In this document: positions 26,541 through 34,870 of the stretch, one piece after another | Position numbering within the stretch: the stretch's first letter is position 1 | Layout: the number at the start of each line of letters is the position of its first letter | Assembly: GCA_964486455.1 (NCBI GenBank) | Contig: CAZAMP010000037.1 | Location: 1 to 42,001, forward strand | Source: CAZAMP01 sp964486455 | GTDB taxonomy: Bacteria; Eisenbacteria; RBG-16-71-46; CAZAMP01 | Reading direction: 5' to 3' | DNA length: 42,001 nucleotides | Position numbers and translations under genes: made by a program | Notes under the pieces: generated by a model | Databases searched by the model: none | What the model saw: only the letters and a program-made list of their open reading frames with translations | What the model was told of the DNA's origin: nothing

Positions 26541-27431
26541 GTGGGTTCACGGAAGAACACCAAGACCTATGAAGCCATGCGGACGAGTCTCGCCGGGCTG
26601 GAACCCGGCCCGCTCGAATTGATAGCGGAAGAGCCGCTCATGATCCGCATCGAGGAGAGGCCGTACTCGGTGGTGATGAGAACGCCGGGCGATGAGGTTT
26701 GCCACGCCGTCGGCTTCTGTCTCGGCGAGGGGATCATCGATTCCCCGGACGACATCAGTGCCGTGGGCTACGATGAACACCTGGATCCCAATCAGATTGA
26801 TGTTTGGCTCACGCCTGAGAGACGCGAGCGGATACCCGACCTGCTCCAACGAAAGAGCTATGTCAGTCAGACGAGCTGTGGGGTCTGCGGCAAGCGGATG
26901 ATCGAGGAGATCTATCAGGACCTCACGCCGGCGAAAAGCAGCTTTGAGATTGATGTTGATGATGTTTTCGAGTGCATCGATCTGTTCTCGGCAAATCAGA
27001 AGCACTACCAGACGACGCGAGGATCGCACGCGGCACTCATTCTTGACCGGGAGCTGCACGTTGTTGCCATGGCCGAGGATGTCGGCCGGCACAACGCGCT
27101 CGACAAGGCAATCGGCAAGACCTTGATGTCTCGGCGGCTGTCCGACACGAACATCCTCGTCCTGTCGTCGCGGAACAGCCATGAGCTGGTCCAGAAAGCC
27201 GCGAGGGCGCGTTTGCAGATGATGATCAATCATTCGCGGCCGACGTCTTTGGCTGTCGAGATGGCCAGCGCGCTCAACATGACGCTCGTTTTCCCCGACA
27301 AGGGGGCCGAGCTGGTCATCGCATGCGGAGAGAATCGGATTAGGACGAACGGCGCGGCCGTCGCCGATCAGCGCGCCATGACCACCGTTCGGCTCATCGA
27401 CAGACCGTCCCCCACCAACCGCACGAAGTAG
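26541..27431 (+). CDS. fdhD: FdhD-type sulfurtransferase for Mo/W-bis-pyranopterin enzymes
   Basis: FdhD passes sulfur from a cysteine desulfurase to the metal of the bis-MGD cofactor before insertion into formate dehydrogenase and relatives. The protein is 296 residues with the catalytic CxxC loop at C113/C116 (TSCGVCGK), the cofactor-binding AEDVGRHNALDKAIG block and LSSRNSHELVQKAARA. Formate dehydrogenase is not in the window. The likely client is the AOR-family subunit of the adjacent operon, or the DMSO-reductase-type enzyme, although FdhD is not a recognised requirement for either. The start is GTG at 26541 with GAGAAG upstream; ATG 26577 is an alternative. The last 64 bases overlap the 3' end of the convergent secreted-protein gene, and the C-terminal tail is longer than usual. 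Confidence 0.88.
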   Translation: MGSRKNTKTYEAMRTSLAGLEPGPLELIAEEPLMIRIEERPYSVVMRTPGDEVCHAVGFCLGEGIIDSPDDISAVGYDEHLDPNQIDVWLTPERRERIPDLLQRKSYVSQTSCGVCGKRMIEEIYQDLTPAKSSFEIDVDDVFECIDLFSANQKHYQTTRGSHAALILDRELHVVAMAEDVGRHNALDKAIGKTLMSRRLSDTNILVLSSRNSHELVQKAARARLQMMINHSRPTSLAVEMASALNMTLVFPDKGAELVIACGENRIRTNGAAVADQRAMTTVRLIDRPSPTNRTK

Positions 27432-29263
27432 ACGCCGCTCGCAAGTCGGCGCCCGGTCGCGTCTCGGCCGTCCCAGCTGAGTGTCTGCGGGCCGGCGGCG
27501 GGTGATTCTCCATCCAGCACTCGTACGAGCCGTCCCCCCACGTCATGGATCGCGAGGCGGGCATCGCTCGCCTCGGGAAGATCGACACGAATGGTCAAGC
27601 GTGGGTTGAACGGTGTCGGATAGACGCTCAGGCGGGGATCCGCGCCCGCCGCGATTGCGTCTTCCACGGAGACGGGCTGCGGCGTGAAGAACTCCATGAT
27701 CGCGCGGGCCAGATCCGCTTTCGTGGAGGGCGGGGTGCCATCGTCGAGTCCCGCGAACTCGAATGAGGACGCGACCGTTCTGTAGACGCCTGCGTCGTAT
27801 GAGACGCCGCAGCCGTAGGCCGGCCCCTTGTTGTAGAAAACGATCCGCGCGGGAGCGACTGCGTTCATGCGGTCGATGTAGCTGTCCTCGCCCGAATACT
27901 CGAACTGCATGCCGTGCGCGAGCGTCCCGCTTCCGCCCACGACAGGGGAGATGTCGGAGGTACCGTCGTCGTACGGGTCGACGCCGAACATCGCGCTGAA
28001 GTCGTGACCCGTGGAAAGGGGATCGAAGAGCCAGACGTCGGCCCCCTCCAAGTACACGCGGCCTCCCGCTTCGAGGTACGTCTCGATGGCGAAGGCCTCA
28101 GCGGAGTTCCTCTCGATCAGGTAGTTGTTCAGAGAGACGCCGGTCGAAACGAAGAGGGTTCGGTACGAGTTGACCAGACCGCTCGGCAGGCTCTTCAAGG
28201 TGCCGCCCGCGTAGCCGACGGAGGCCAGCGCGCTGGCCAGGACCGGTCCGCTCGACTGATCGGGCGTGGGGTCCCAGATGGCGAAGTCCCAGCGCCCCAC
28301 ATAGAGTGTGAACTCGGAGACCTGCTCGCCCACGGAATCGATCGCGCGGAGCGTGAGGTCGGCAACATGTCCGATGGGAGTCGCTTCACCGGCCTCGATC
28401 GCAAATGATGCGTTCGCCGTGCCGCCCGCGTTCATGTCGCCGATCGCGTCGACACCTTGGTGAACGGTGATGAGCGGGTCAGCGGACTCAAGCTCCACCG
28501 TCACCGCCTCCGCGAATTCGCCGTAGTTTCGGAGCGCGACGGCCAGTCCCACGATCTCGCCTGCATCCAGGTGACCGTCACCGTTACCGCCGGCGTCCTC
28601 AATCTCATGATCGACATAGGAAACGTAAGGTGCGTCGCTGCTGAACGTGATCGAAAGGTCGTCGGCGGAGACCTCCGCCTTCTGCTCGCCGCCTCAGCAA
28701 TCCATGACGATGGCTGTCGCCCGGATATCCAGCGTTCGGATCGCGGTCGGATCCACGCCCGAGAGGTAGTAGAGCTCTTCATTGAAGTTGAACTCGTGAA
28801 GCTCCCAGACTACCGGTGTGGTTTCGATGATGTGGTCGGTGGTCGAGTTCTTCCACGGGCAGTACCGGCTGAGTGAACCGATGACCGTCCGTCCGAGCGG
28901 TGTGTCGTACTGATCGAGGTACGTGATGATCAGTCCACCGAAGTCCCACGCCGCTTCGAGTTCTCCGATCGCGTTCGTTCTGAGGGTCGCGGAGAACATG
29001 AGGTCGGTGGTGGGAATGGTGACGCGCTGTGAGAGTGTGGCCTGACCAGCGCCCTCCGGCTTCCAGACGAGGACTTCGTTGTCGGGGTCTTGGTCGTGGT
29101 GGGTGGCGCGCTCGATCAGGGCGCCGTCTCCCTCCAGGACCTGCACCCAGCCGGCGTCCAGGTCCAGCTCGAAGTCGCCGTTGGTCGCGAGCTCGAGCGT
29201 CGCGGCCGTAAGCTGTGTGCTAACAATGAATAAGCCGATCAGGCATGCGCGTGTGGCCTTCAT
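27368..29263 (-). CDS. Secreted FlgD-domain protein interrupted by in-frame UGA (possible selenoprotein or nonsense mutant)
   Basis: Read through one TGA (28696-28694, residue 190) this is a 631-residue protein. A signal peptide (1-22) precedes a jelly-roll-like domain (about 25-187, opening LELATNGDFE). The TGA falls in DC-UGA-GGEQ. A CARDB-like domain with an NGDGHLDAGE motif (about 210-290), a central domain that looks like a GATase/LpqB-type alpha-beta fold (WDFAIWDPTP, YLEAGGRVYLEGADVW) and a FlgD-like domain (about 545-631, PTPFNPRLTI, ASGVYFVRL) follow. Frame and domain logic continue across the TGA, so this is one gene rather than two. A hairpin with a SECIS-like loop follows the TGA. 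Alternatives are a nonsense mutation or a base-call error. AGGAGG lies 11 bases before the ATG (8 before an adjacent GTG). Confidence 0.65.
28664..28696 (-). promoter_or_regulatory. In-frame UGA with SECIS-like hairpin in a secreted-protein gene
   Basis: On the minus strand the TGA (28696-28694) is followed after 14 bases by GGCGG, the loop AGGTCT, then CCGCC (28679-28664). The stem is perfect, the loop starts 19 bases after the UGA, and the hexaloop is the same as I recall for the E. coli fdhF SECIS. The residue before UGA is cysteine, giving a Cys-Sec pair if decoded. The bases also encode ordinary residues, so chance similarity in GC-rich DNA is not excluded. Confidence 0.4.
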
Positions 29264-29294
29264 CACTGGATCTCCCTCCTGAGGTGGTGCGAGA

Positions 29295-29303
29295 ATTTTA
29301 CCA
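29295..29303 (-). promoter_or_regulatory. Extended -10 promoter element of the secreted FlgD-domain gene
   Basis: Read on the minus strand the sequence is TGGTAAAAT, preceded by TG, giving the same TGTGGTA(A/T)AAT form seen at 34754-34764. It is about 32 bases upstream of the start codon at 29263, a good leader length. There is no clear -35. Confidence 0.5.
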
Positions 29304-29405
29304 CACGTTACTTTCTAAATCACGGATGGGAATCCGGATACTCCCAAGGCGGCTCTGAGGGGCTTCGCTGGGAGTGGCGCTGTGGCTTTGCTCGATCGGG
29401 GGCGA

Positions 29406-29439
29406 CAAAAACCGCGCCCCGGCATTGCCGAGGCGCGGT
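29406..29439 (-). terminator. Rho-independent terminator of the beta-helix/VCBS gene
   Basis: Perfect arms ACCGCGCC and GGCGCGGT (29411-29418 and 29432-29439) enclose a second small stem CGGC/GCCG, and on the minus strand the hairpin runs straight into TTTTT. It starts 32 bases beyond the stop codon at 29471. This is the clearest intrinsic terminator in the window. It also insulates the downstream secreted-protein gene. Confidence 0.85.
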
Positions 29440-29470
29440 CCCGCCCAGATCGTTGGCACTCCCGTTTCGG

Positions 29471-32400
29471 TCACTCGATCCGCGTGAGCTTTTGCTGGTA
29501 ACGCTCGCGGGCGGTCTCCAATCTCAGGAAGTAGATCCCGTTTCCGACTGACTCGTCGCGCTGGTTCCGGCCGTTCCAGACCAGCTCGTGCCCGCCCGCC
29601 GAGAAGTAGCGGTTGGCGAGTGAGCGGACCAGGCGCCCGGATGAGTCGTAGACACGCAGGCGAACGGCCCCCGGCCGCTCGAGCTGGAACGCCACGCACG
29701 TGCTTCCGAAGAATGGATTCGGTGTGCTGGTGAGCAATGCCGTCGGGGTCACGCCGACCTGCGGCTCGACGCCATCCGTGTCGGTTTCTTCGACGACGAT
29801 CATCGTGTCGGTGGGGACCCCGTAGATCTCGGAGATGTGGCCGCTCGGCCAGATCACCCGCACGGTTTGCACCTCGGTTGCATGTCCCACCCCGAACTCC
29901 GCCAGGATGGAGCTCTGGCCTCCGCTGCCTGTCCCGGCCGTCACGTATCGTTTCTGGACCACGGATCGGCCCTCGACTTCGACTTCGATGCGCGCCCCGA
30001 CTCCGAAGTCGTTGCCTTCCTCTCCCGAAAGCCCGATGTGAAGCCAATGATGGCCGTCCGCCTGCAGGTTCATGGCCAGTATGTTGTCAAGTCCGCATCC
30101 GCCACTTGTCAAGAACCCGTCGAGATCGCCGTCCAGATCGAAGTCGGCCATGGGGCAGGCGCGAAAGCGCTCGGCGACGAGAACGCCGCCATGCGTGAAG
30201 CTGCCCATCCCATCGTTTAGCCAGAAGTTGACGACGCCTTCGTTGGCCAGGACGAGATCGAGATGGCCGTCCAGGTCCAGGTCCTCCGCGCTCACCGCTC
30301 GGCCGGGACCGGTATCGCCTTCCGGACCGCTGGTGACGTTCGCGAAGACGCCGCCGCCCATGTTCTGCAGCATCACGTTGGCTCCGCCGTCGTTGACGAC
30401 ATAGAGGTCGGGCCCCGTGTCCTCCAGGATGAAGAACTCGCCCCAGCTTGCGGCGATGCCCATGCCCAGGTCGGCTAGGGGACCGGTCGTGACGTCGGTG
30501 AACATCATGCCGCCGTCATTTCGGCAGAGTCGGTTCGGGCCGCCATTGTTGACGATGTAGACATCGAAGAAGCCATCTTCGTTGTAGTCACCCCAAACGG
30601 CGCTCACGGTCATGACCAGGTTGCCGACGACGGACGTCGTGGCGTCGGAGAAGAGCAGACCACCTTCATTTCTGAAGAGCCTGTTCTCGGCGCCCATGTT
30701 GCAGAGGTAGAGATCGAGATCGCCGTCGACATCGGCATCGATCCAGGCCGCGGTGCGTCCCGGTCCGGAGTCTGCGAGTAGAGGGGGCGTGACGTCGGTG
30801 AAGCCTACTCCGTCATCATACGTGAAGAGCATGTTCGGGCCGTCGCCGTTGACGATGTAGGCGTCGAGGTCTCCGTCGCCGTCCGCGTCGCCCCAGACGC
30901 CACACGCAGTGTTGGCCGCCGGCGCGGCCATGTCGCCGATGTCGACCGGCACGAAGACGCCGTCACCTTGATACTCGAGCAGGAAGTTATCGCCGCCGGC
31001 GTTCGCCATGAAGAGGTCCACGAGCCCGTCGTTGTTGTAGTCGATCCAGCTGGCGGAGCGACCATCGGAGTCGGTCCCGAGCCAGGGGCATGGGTAGCGG
31101 GCGTCGCATCCGTCGCGCATGTCCCACCACCAGGTGAGACGCTCCTCGGTGGAGATGCCGGACGTCTGCATCTCGGGTTGGCCGCCTGGGGGGTTCGGCC
31201 CCTTCGTGGTCTCCGTCGCATAGACGCCAGCGCTCGTCGGCAAGGGGTCCGATTCGATAGCCCAGGCGACCTCAGTTCCCGAAACCAGTGTTTGGCCAAG
31301 GAACACTCCACACGTGTCGCGCGTATCGTAGAAGACCTGGATGCGCGTCGTGACGTTCGGCGGGTGCGTGTAGCCGATTTCACCGGATACCTGGCTCGTC
31401 AGCTCTCCCGTGCCGAGGTTGAATGCATTCGTCGCGGTGAACACGGTCGGCGGAGGCAGCATGTCGTTGCCGCCGTTGGTGAGGAAGATCGGCACCTCGA
31501 AGTTGTCACAGATCATGTTCGTCTGAATCCGGTTCTGCACGGGAACGTTGGCGGCGCCAACTTCGCCAACCTTCACGCCGGGCCCGTAGTTGTGCTTGAT
31601 GATGTTCTTTGCGCCTGGGACGGTCGGCAGATCACCGATGTCGTTGTTGATGAGCCCGTCGCCCAGCCAGATGCCACCCGATCCGTTGGGCTTGTAGTGG
31701 TCGTCTGCGTTTGTGCCAATCAGGTTACCGGCGATGTAGTTCCCGATCTGAATGCTGGGCGACCTTGCCCGGATCCCCCAGAGGTCGTTGTGGCCGATGA
31801 CGTTGCCGTCGTTGTCATCGGTGCCGCCGATCGTGTTCATGCTCGAGCCAATGAGTATTCCGCCCAGGTTCGGCATGATGTCCTGATCGGTCTCATCGGT
31901 GCCGATGTGGTTCCGATACACGATGTTGCTGTGCGACGTGTGGTCGAGGCGAACGCCGTAGTTCAGGTTGAAGCCGATGACGTTGTCGCGGATCGTGTTG
32001 ACCGTGGCATTGTTCTCGCAAAGGATGCCGAACTCGGTGTTTCCGTACCCCATGCCGCTTTCGTCCGCGCCGACGGTGTTGGCCGCGATATCGTTTTCGG
32101 TCGCCCCGGTGCCGGAGAGCGTGATGCCGCTTCCGGTGTTCCCGGCGACGATGTTATGCCCGACGATGTTCACTCTAGGAGCGACCCAGGTCCCCACCCT
32201 GAGGGCGATCCCGGCATGACCGGCGCCGACGGTTCCGTTGTACATGACGACGTTGTTCGGACCGACCCGGTTCGCGTCGGTTTCGACATAGATGCCGTCC
32301 GCTGTGTTGCCCATTGGCGTGCCGTCTGCGAGGACGCCGACATGGTTGTGGGAGACGCTGTCTTCATCCGAATAGTCGAAGAGGCTGATGCCGTGGTTGC

Positions 32401-33406
32401 CGTTGCTCACGACGGTATTGTGCGCAATCACATTGTACGGGCTTGCCCCATGCAAGTAGATGCCGTCGAGCGCATTCCCGGCAGCGGTGCCGTTTTCATC
32501 GATACCGATCCGGTTGTATTCGACGAGGCAATACTGAACCTCGAACCCGTTGCCGGCTCCATAGAACTCGATGCCGTTGTACCCATTGCTGTAGATCACA
32601 TTGCCCGCGATCGTGTCGTACTCGACTTTTGCAAACTCCAGCGTATCGAAGTAGATACCGTTTTGGCCGTTCGAGTAGATGTAGTTCCGCTCTCCATTGG
32701 CATCGGCCCCGATGCGGTTGTGGTAGGGACCGGCGTGAACCTCGATACCATTGGTGATGTTTCCGAAGATTCTGCTGTTGCGGACCACATTGTGGTTGGT
32801 GTTGCTGTCGGTCATCTTGATCCCGACGTTGTTCAGTCCGAGCCAAACCCGTTCACAACATTCGGGGCCGGGCTGTCCGATGTGATTTCTCTGGTATCCT
32901 GGGGCGATCCGGATGCCGGCATCCGTACAGCCGGCGATCAACAGTCCCGTAACGATGCAGTCGTTCGCGGCGATGTTGATCCCAACGGGAACGGCGGCCG
33001 GCCCGCCGTCGATCGTGATGCGAGGTTCACAGGTGCCGCATGCTTCACCCCCCGAATCCCGCTCGCCGCGGATTTGGGTGCCATCCACGCTGAGGGGCTC
33101 CAGCGGACCGGTCAGCGTGATGACGACACCCGTGATGTCGAAGACGATCGTGTGCGGCGGGTCAGAATCCCTGTTTGCGCGGTAGATCGCCTCATCTAGC
33201 GAGCCGGGGCCCGTGGGGTTTGGCGACGTCACTGGGATCTCGGCGGCGTGCGCCCAGGACGCGATGAGCGCGCATAGGATGATGAAGAACGCGAGGATTG
33301 GACCGCTTCGTGTCAGCGGCAAGGAGTAGAGGCCTACAGCGCATGTCGCCGGGGATCGCCCGAGAGAGTGCCATGGCTGCCCATATGTAGTAGTCAACCC
33401 GACCAT
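29471..33406 (-). CDS. Giant secreted hybrid: NosD-like beta-helix, VCBS/FG-GAP repeats, ASPIC/UnbV domain and FlgD-like C-terminus
   Basis: The product is 1311 residues. A long n-region precedes a signal peptide (hydrophobic 35-54, cleavage near AHA-A). Residues about 60-690 are parallel beta-helix rungs of about 22-35 residues rich in N-x-I-x-x-N (such as NVIAHNTVVSNGNHGI), typical of NosD/copper-binding PbH1 proteins. About 780-1090 has at least six VCBS/FG-GAP repeats with calcium-binding D-x-D-x-D-G loops (DADGDGDLDAYIVN, DADVDGDLDLYL, DLDLDGHLDLVL). About 1100-1215 is an ASPIC/UnbV domain (GARIEVEVEG, VRVIWPSG), and the rest a FlgD-like fold (SGRLVRSL, GNGIYFLRL). It is probably a surface carbohydrate- or calcium-binding adhesin. 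AAGGAGGAG lies 4 bases before the ATG at 33406; an upstream in-frame GTG would displace the signal. A terminator follows. Confidence 0.83.
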   Translation of the reverse strand: MVGLTTTYGQPWHSLGRSPATCAVGLYSLPLTRSGPILAFFIILCALIASWAHAAEIPVTSPNPTGPGSLDEAIYRANRDSDPPHTIVFDITGVVITLTGPLEPLSVDGTQIRGERDSGGEACGTCEPRITIDGGPAAVPVGINIAANDCIVTGLLIAGCTDAGIRIAPGYQRNHIGQPGPECCERVWLGLNNVGIKMTDSNTNHNVVRNSRIFGNITNGIEVHAGPYHNRIGADANGERNYIYSNGQNGIYFDTLEFAKVEYDTIAGNVIYSNGYNGIEFYGAGNGFEVQYCLVEYNRIGIDENGTAAGNALDGIYLHGASPYNVIAHNTVVSNGNHGISLFDYSDEDSVSHNHVGVLADGTPMGNTADGIYVETDANRVGPNNVVMYNGTVGAGHAGIALRVGTWVAPRVNIVGHNIVAGNTGSGITLSGTGATENDIAANTVGADESGMGYGNTEFGILCENNATVNTIRDNVIGFNLNYGVRLDHTSHSNIVYRNHIGTDETDQDIMPNLGGILIGSSMNTIGGTDDNDGNVIGHNDLWGIRARSPSIQIGNYIAGNLIGTNADDHYKPNGSGGIWLGDGLINNDIGDLPTVPGAKNIIKHNYGPGVKVGEVGAANVPVQNRIQTNMICDNFEVPIFLTNGGNDMLPPPTVFTATNAFNLGTGELTSQVSGEIGYTHPPNVTTRIQVFYDTRDTCGVFLGQTLVSGTEVAWAIESDPLPTSAGVYATETTKGPNPPGGQPEMQTSGISTEERLTWWWDMRDGCDARYPCPWLGTDSDGRSASWIDYNNDGLVDLFMANAGGDNFLLEYQGDGVFVPVDIGDMAAPAANTACGVWGDADGDGDLDAYIVNGDGPNMLFTYDDGVGFTDVTPPLLADSGPGRTAAWIDADVDGDLDLYLCNMGAENRLFRNEGGLLFSDATTSVVGNLVMTVSAVWGDYNEDGFFDVYIVNNGGPNRLCRNDGGMMFTDVTTGPLADLGMGIAASWGEFFILEDTGPDLYVVNDGGANVMLQNMGGGVFANVTSGPEGDTGPGRAVSAEDLDLDGHLDLVLANEGVVNFWLNDGMGSFTHGGVLVAERFRACPMADFDLDGDLDGFLTSGGCGLDNILAMNLQADGHHWLHIGLSGEEGNDFGVGARIEVEVEGRSVVQKRYVTAGTGSGGQSSILAEFGVGHATEVQTVRVIWPSGHISEIYGVPTDTMIVVEETDTDGVEPQVGVTPTALLTSTPNPFFGSTCVAFQLERPGAVRLRVYDSSGRLVRSLANRYFSAGGHELVWNGRNQRDESVGNGIYFLRLETARERYQQKLTRIE

Positions 33407-33616
33407 TCGACTCCTCCTTGTGGTCCTGATATTCGGAGATCGTGTCACGGGTGACCGATCGACGAGAGGAGAGTCCCGCTCACAAGAAGACGCGTCGTTT
33501 CCGCGCGCAACGCGCAGTGGAATCCCGGACTGCTTCCGTTGACTTGATGGCCGAGATTCGAGAGACAGATCACCTGATTATCGTGGGGGAGCCGGTCTCA
33601 CGGGGAGGAAAGCCGT

Positions 33617-33644
33617 CGCCCCGGCATTTCAGGTGGCCGGGGCG
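33617..33644 (-). terminator. Hairpin terminator of the HEAT-like secreted protein gene
   Basis: CGCCCCGGC (33617-33625) and GCCGGGGCG (33636-33644) form a perfect 9-base-pair stem with a 10-base loop, beginning 14 bases after the stop codon at 33658. Only CTTT occurs a few bases further on the minus strand, so termination may be imperfect. The core arms resemble those of the hairpin at 2173-2204. Confidence 0.6.
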
Positions 33645-33657
33645 ATGTGGGTGCCGG

Positions 33658-34590
33658 TTACAGATGTGTCGTCCGAAACGACTCGTGCCATTCCCAGAGG
33701 TCGGTCGACGCCAGGATCCACTGGAGGCGGTGGACCATCGAGCCGTCTTCCTCCAGCATAAACCACCCCGGCCGCATGCTGCGGAAGAGCCTCCCGCGGG
33801 TCCCGTCCGCGAGGACCAGCTCGATGGAGCCTGAGCAGCAGCCACCTTCCCTGCGGGGGAGGGTGTCGGCGTCGCTCAGGAGCGCGGCGAACGCATCGAT
33901 CTCTTCCCTGTGCACATCGATTCCGTCGACCGCTACCGACACGATGTCATCCGCTTCGATGCACACGATGAACGAGCCGCCTGGCGTCGGTCGCAGAATC
34001 CCGACCGAGCACGGATCGTCGAGCCTCTGAAGTGAGCGTTCCAACGAACGGCGTGACTCGTCGTCGAGGTCGTGCTCTTCGAGGAGCGCTTGGATGGCTC
34101 GTGCCGCCCGTTCGTCGCCGAGATCGGCGAGGATCTCGGCGGCGGCAGCCCTATGGCGCCCAATGACCCGCGGCAGCTCATCCTCCGGGTAGAGGATGAT
34201 CATCGAGCCGGAAGCGGGGGCGGAGTCGATCGGTTCCGTCAGCCACTCGAGAAGCGCGTCGCGGTAGGCTGCGAGCTGGCTTTCGCTCGCGAGCTCGAGG
34301 AAGAGCATCTCGATGTCGTGGCTCAGCTCGTGGTTTGGCCGCTGCCCGTCTACCAGGATTGGGGCGAAGCGATCGAAGTGCTCGCGGATGGCCGCCCGAT
34401 CTTCCTCGGTGAGCAGATCGAGGCCGAAGCGTCCGAATTCGCGCACGAGAGCCTCCCGATCGGGGCAACTGCCCGCGGCGGTTTCTCTGACCAGCTCGCG
34501 AAACCTCTCGGCGACGTCCTCGGGGACGGGGTTGGCCATGGCCGGGAGCGCGAGGATGAGACATGTCAGAATCATAGTGAGTGTTCGCAT
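33658..34590 (-). CDS. Secreted protein with HEAT-like helical middle, function unknown
   Basis: The product is 310 residues. A signal peptide (MRTLTMILTCLILALPAMA) is followed by an alpha-helical region (about 22-185). Its last part, RHRAAAAEILADLGDERAARAIQALLE, is a HEAT/PBS-lyase-like repeat. The C-terminal 110 residues are beta-rich with a CC pair in REGGCCSGSIEL and end in WEWHESFRTTHL. I recognise no family for the whole chain. HEAT repeats usually bind proteins, so an envelope scaffold or regulator is possible but unproven. It has no FlgD-like domain. The ATG at 34590 with GGAGGG 6 bases upstream is preferred to a TTG two codons earlier. It diverges from the CocE-type hydrolase gene. 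Confidence 0.7.
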   Translation of the reverse strand: MRTLTMILTCLILALPAMANPVPEDVAERFRELVRETAAGSCPDREALVREFGRFGLDLLTEEDRAAIREHFDRFAPILVDGQRPNHELSHDIEMLFLELASESQLAAYRDALLEWLTEPIDSAPASGSMIILYPEDELPRVIGRHRAAAAEILADLGDERAARAIQALLEEHDLDDESRRSLERSLQRLDDPCSVGILRPTPGGSFIVCIEADDIVSVAVDGIDVHREEIDAFAALLSDADTLPRREGGCCSGSIELVLADGTRGRLFRSMRPGWFMLEEDGSMVHRLQWILASTDLWEWHESFRTTHL

Positions 34591-34755
34591 GATCAACCCT
34601 CCGGTTTGTGGGAATTGCGACGTCTCCCTCTCTATCAGGTAAGTCGCAGCAGAAGGTCGAGACGTTTACACGGTTCGAGAATGGGCGGGTTCAGCGCTAG
34701 GAGCTGCAGGTTCATCTCCGAGCCTCGGGAAACGATGACGGCTCGTATCATCTTG

Positions 34756-34764
34756 TGGTATAAT
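34756..34764 (+). promoter_or_regulatory. Extended -10 promoter element of the CocE-type hydrolase gene
   Basis: TGGTATAAT is a perfect extended -10, in the longer context TTGTGGTATAAT, with a weak TGACGG -35 at 34736. It predicts a start of transcription near 34771 and a leader of about 100 bases before the ATG at 34871. It is the strongest single promoter element in the window. Confidence 0.6.
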
Positions 34765-34870
34765 TACTTAGCGGTAGATGTATGTGGTCGCGCGCAAGAG
34801 ATGATCGAGCCGTCGGGATCTGATCATCGGGTGCCCGCGCCGGCCAACCACACACGTGAGGTGTATTGCC

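Noticed and set aside
31400..32900. Repeated DNA patterns suggestive of a repeat array or CRISPR
   Set aside because: They encode the beta-helix rungs of one protein. The repeats are degenerate, in frame and without spacers.
30968..33199. A 743-codon plus-strand open frame
   Set aside because: It lies wholly antisense to the beta-helix/VCBS gene, which has a signal peptide, domains and terminator. The valine/aspartate-rich translation is typical shadow sequence.
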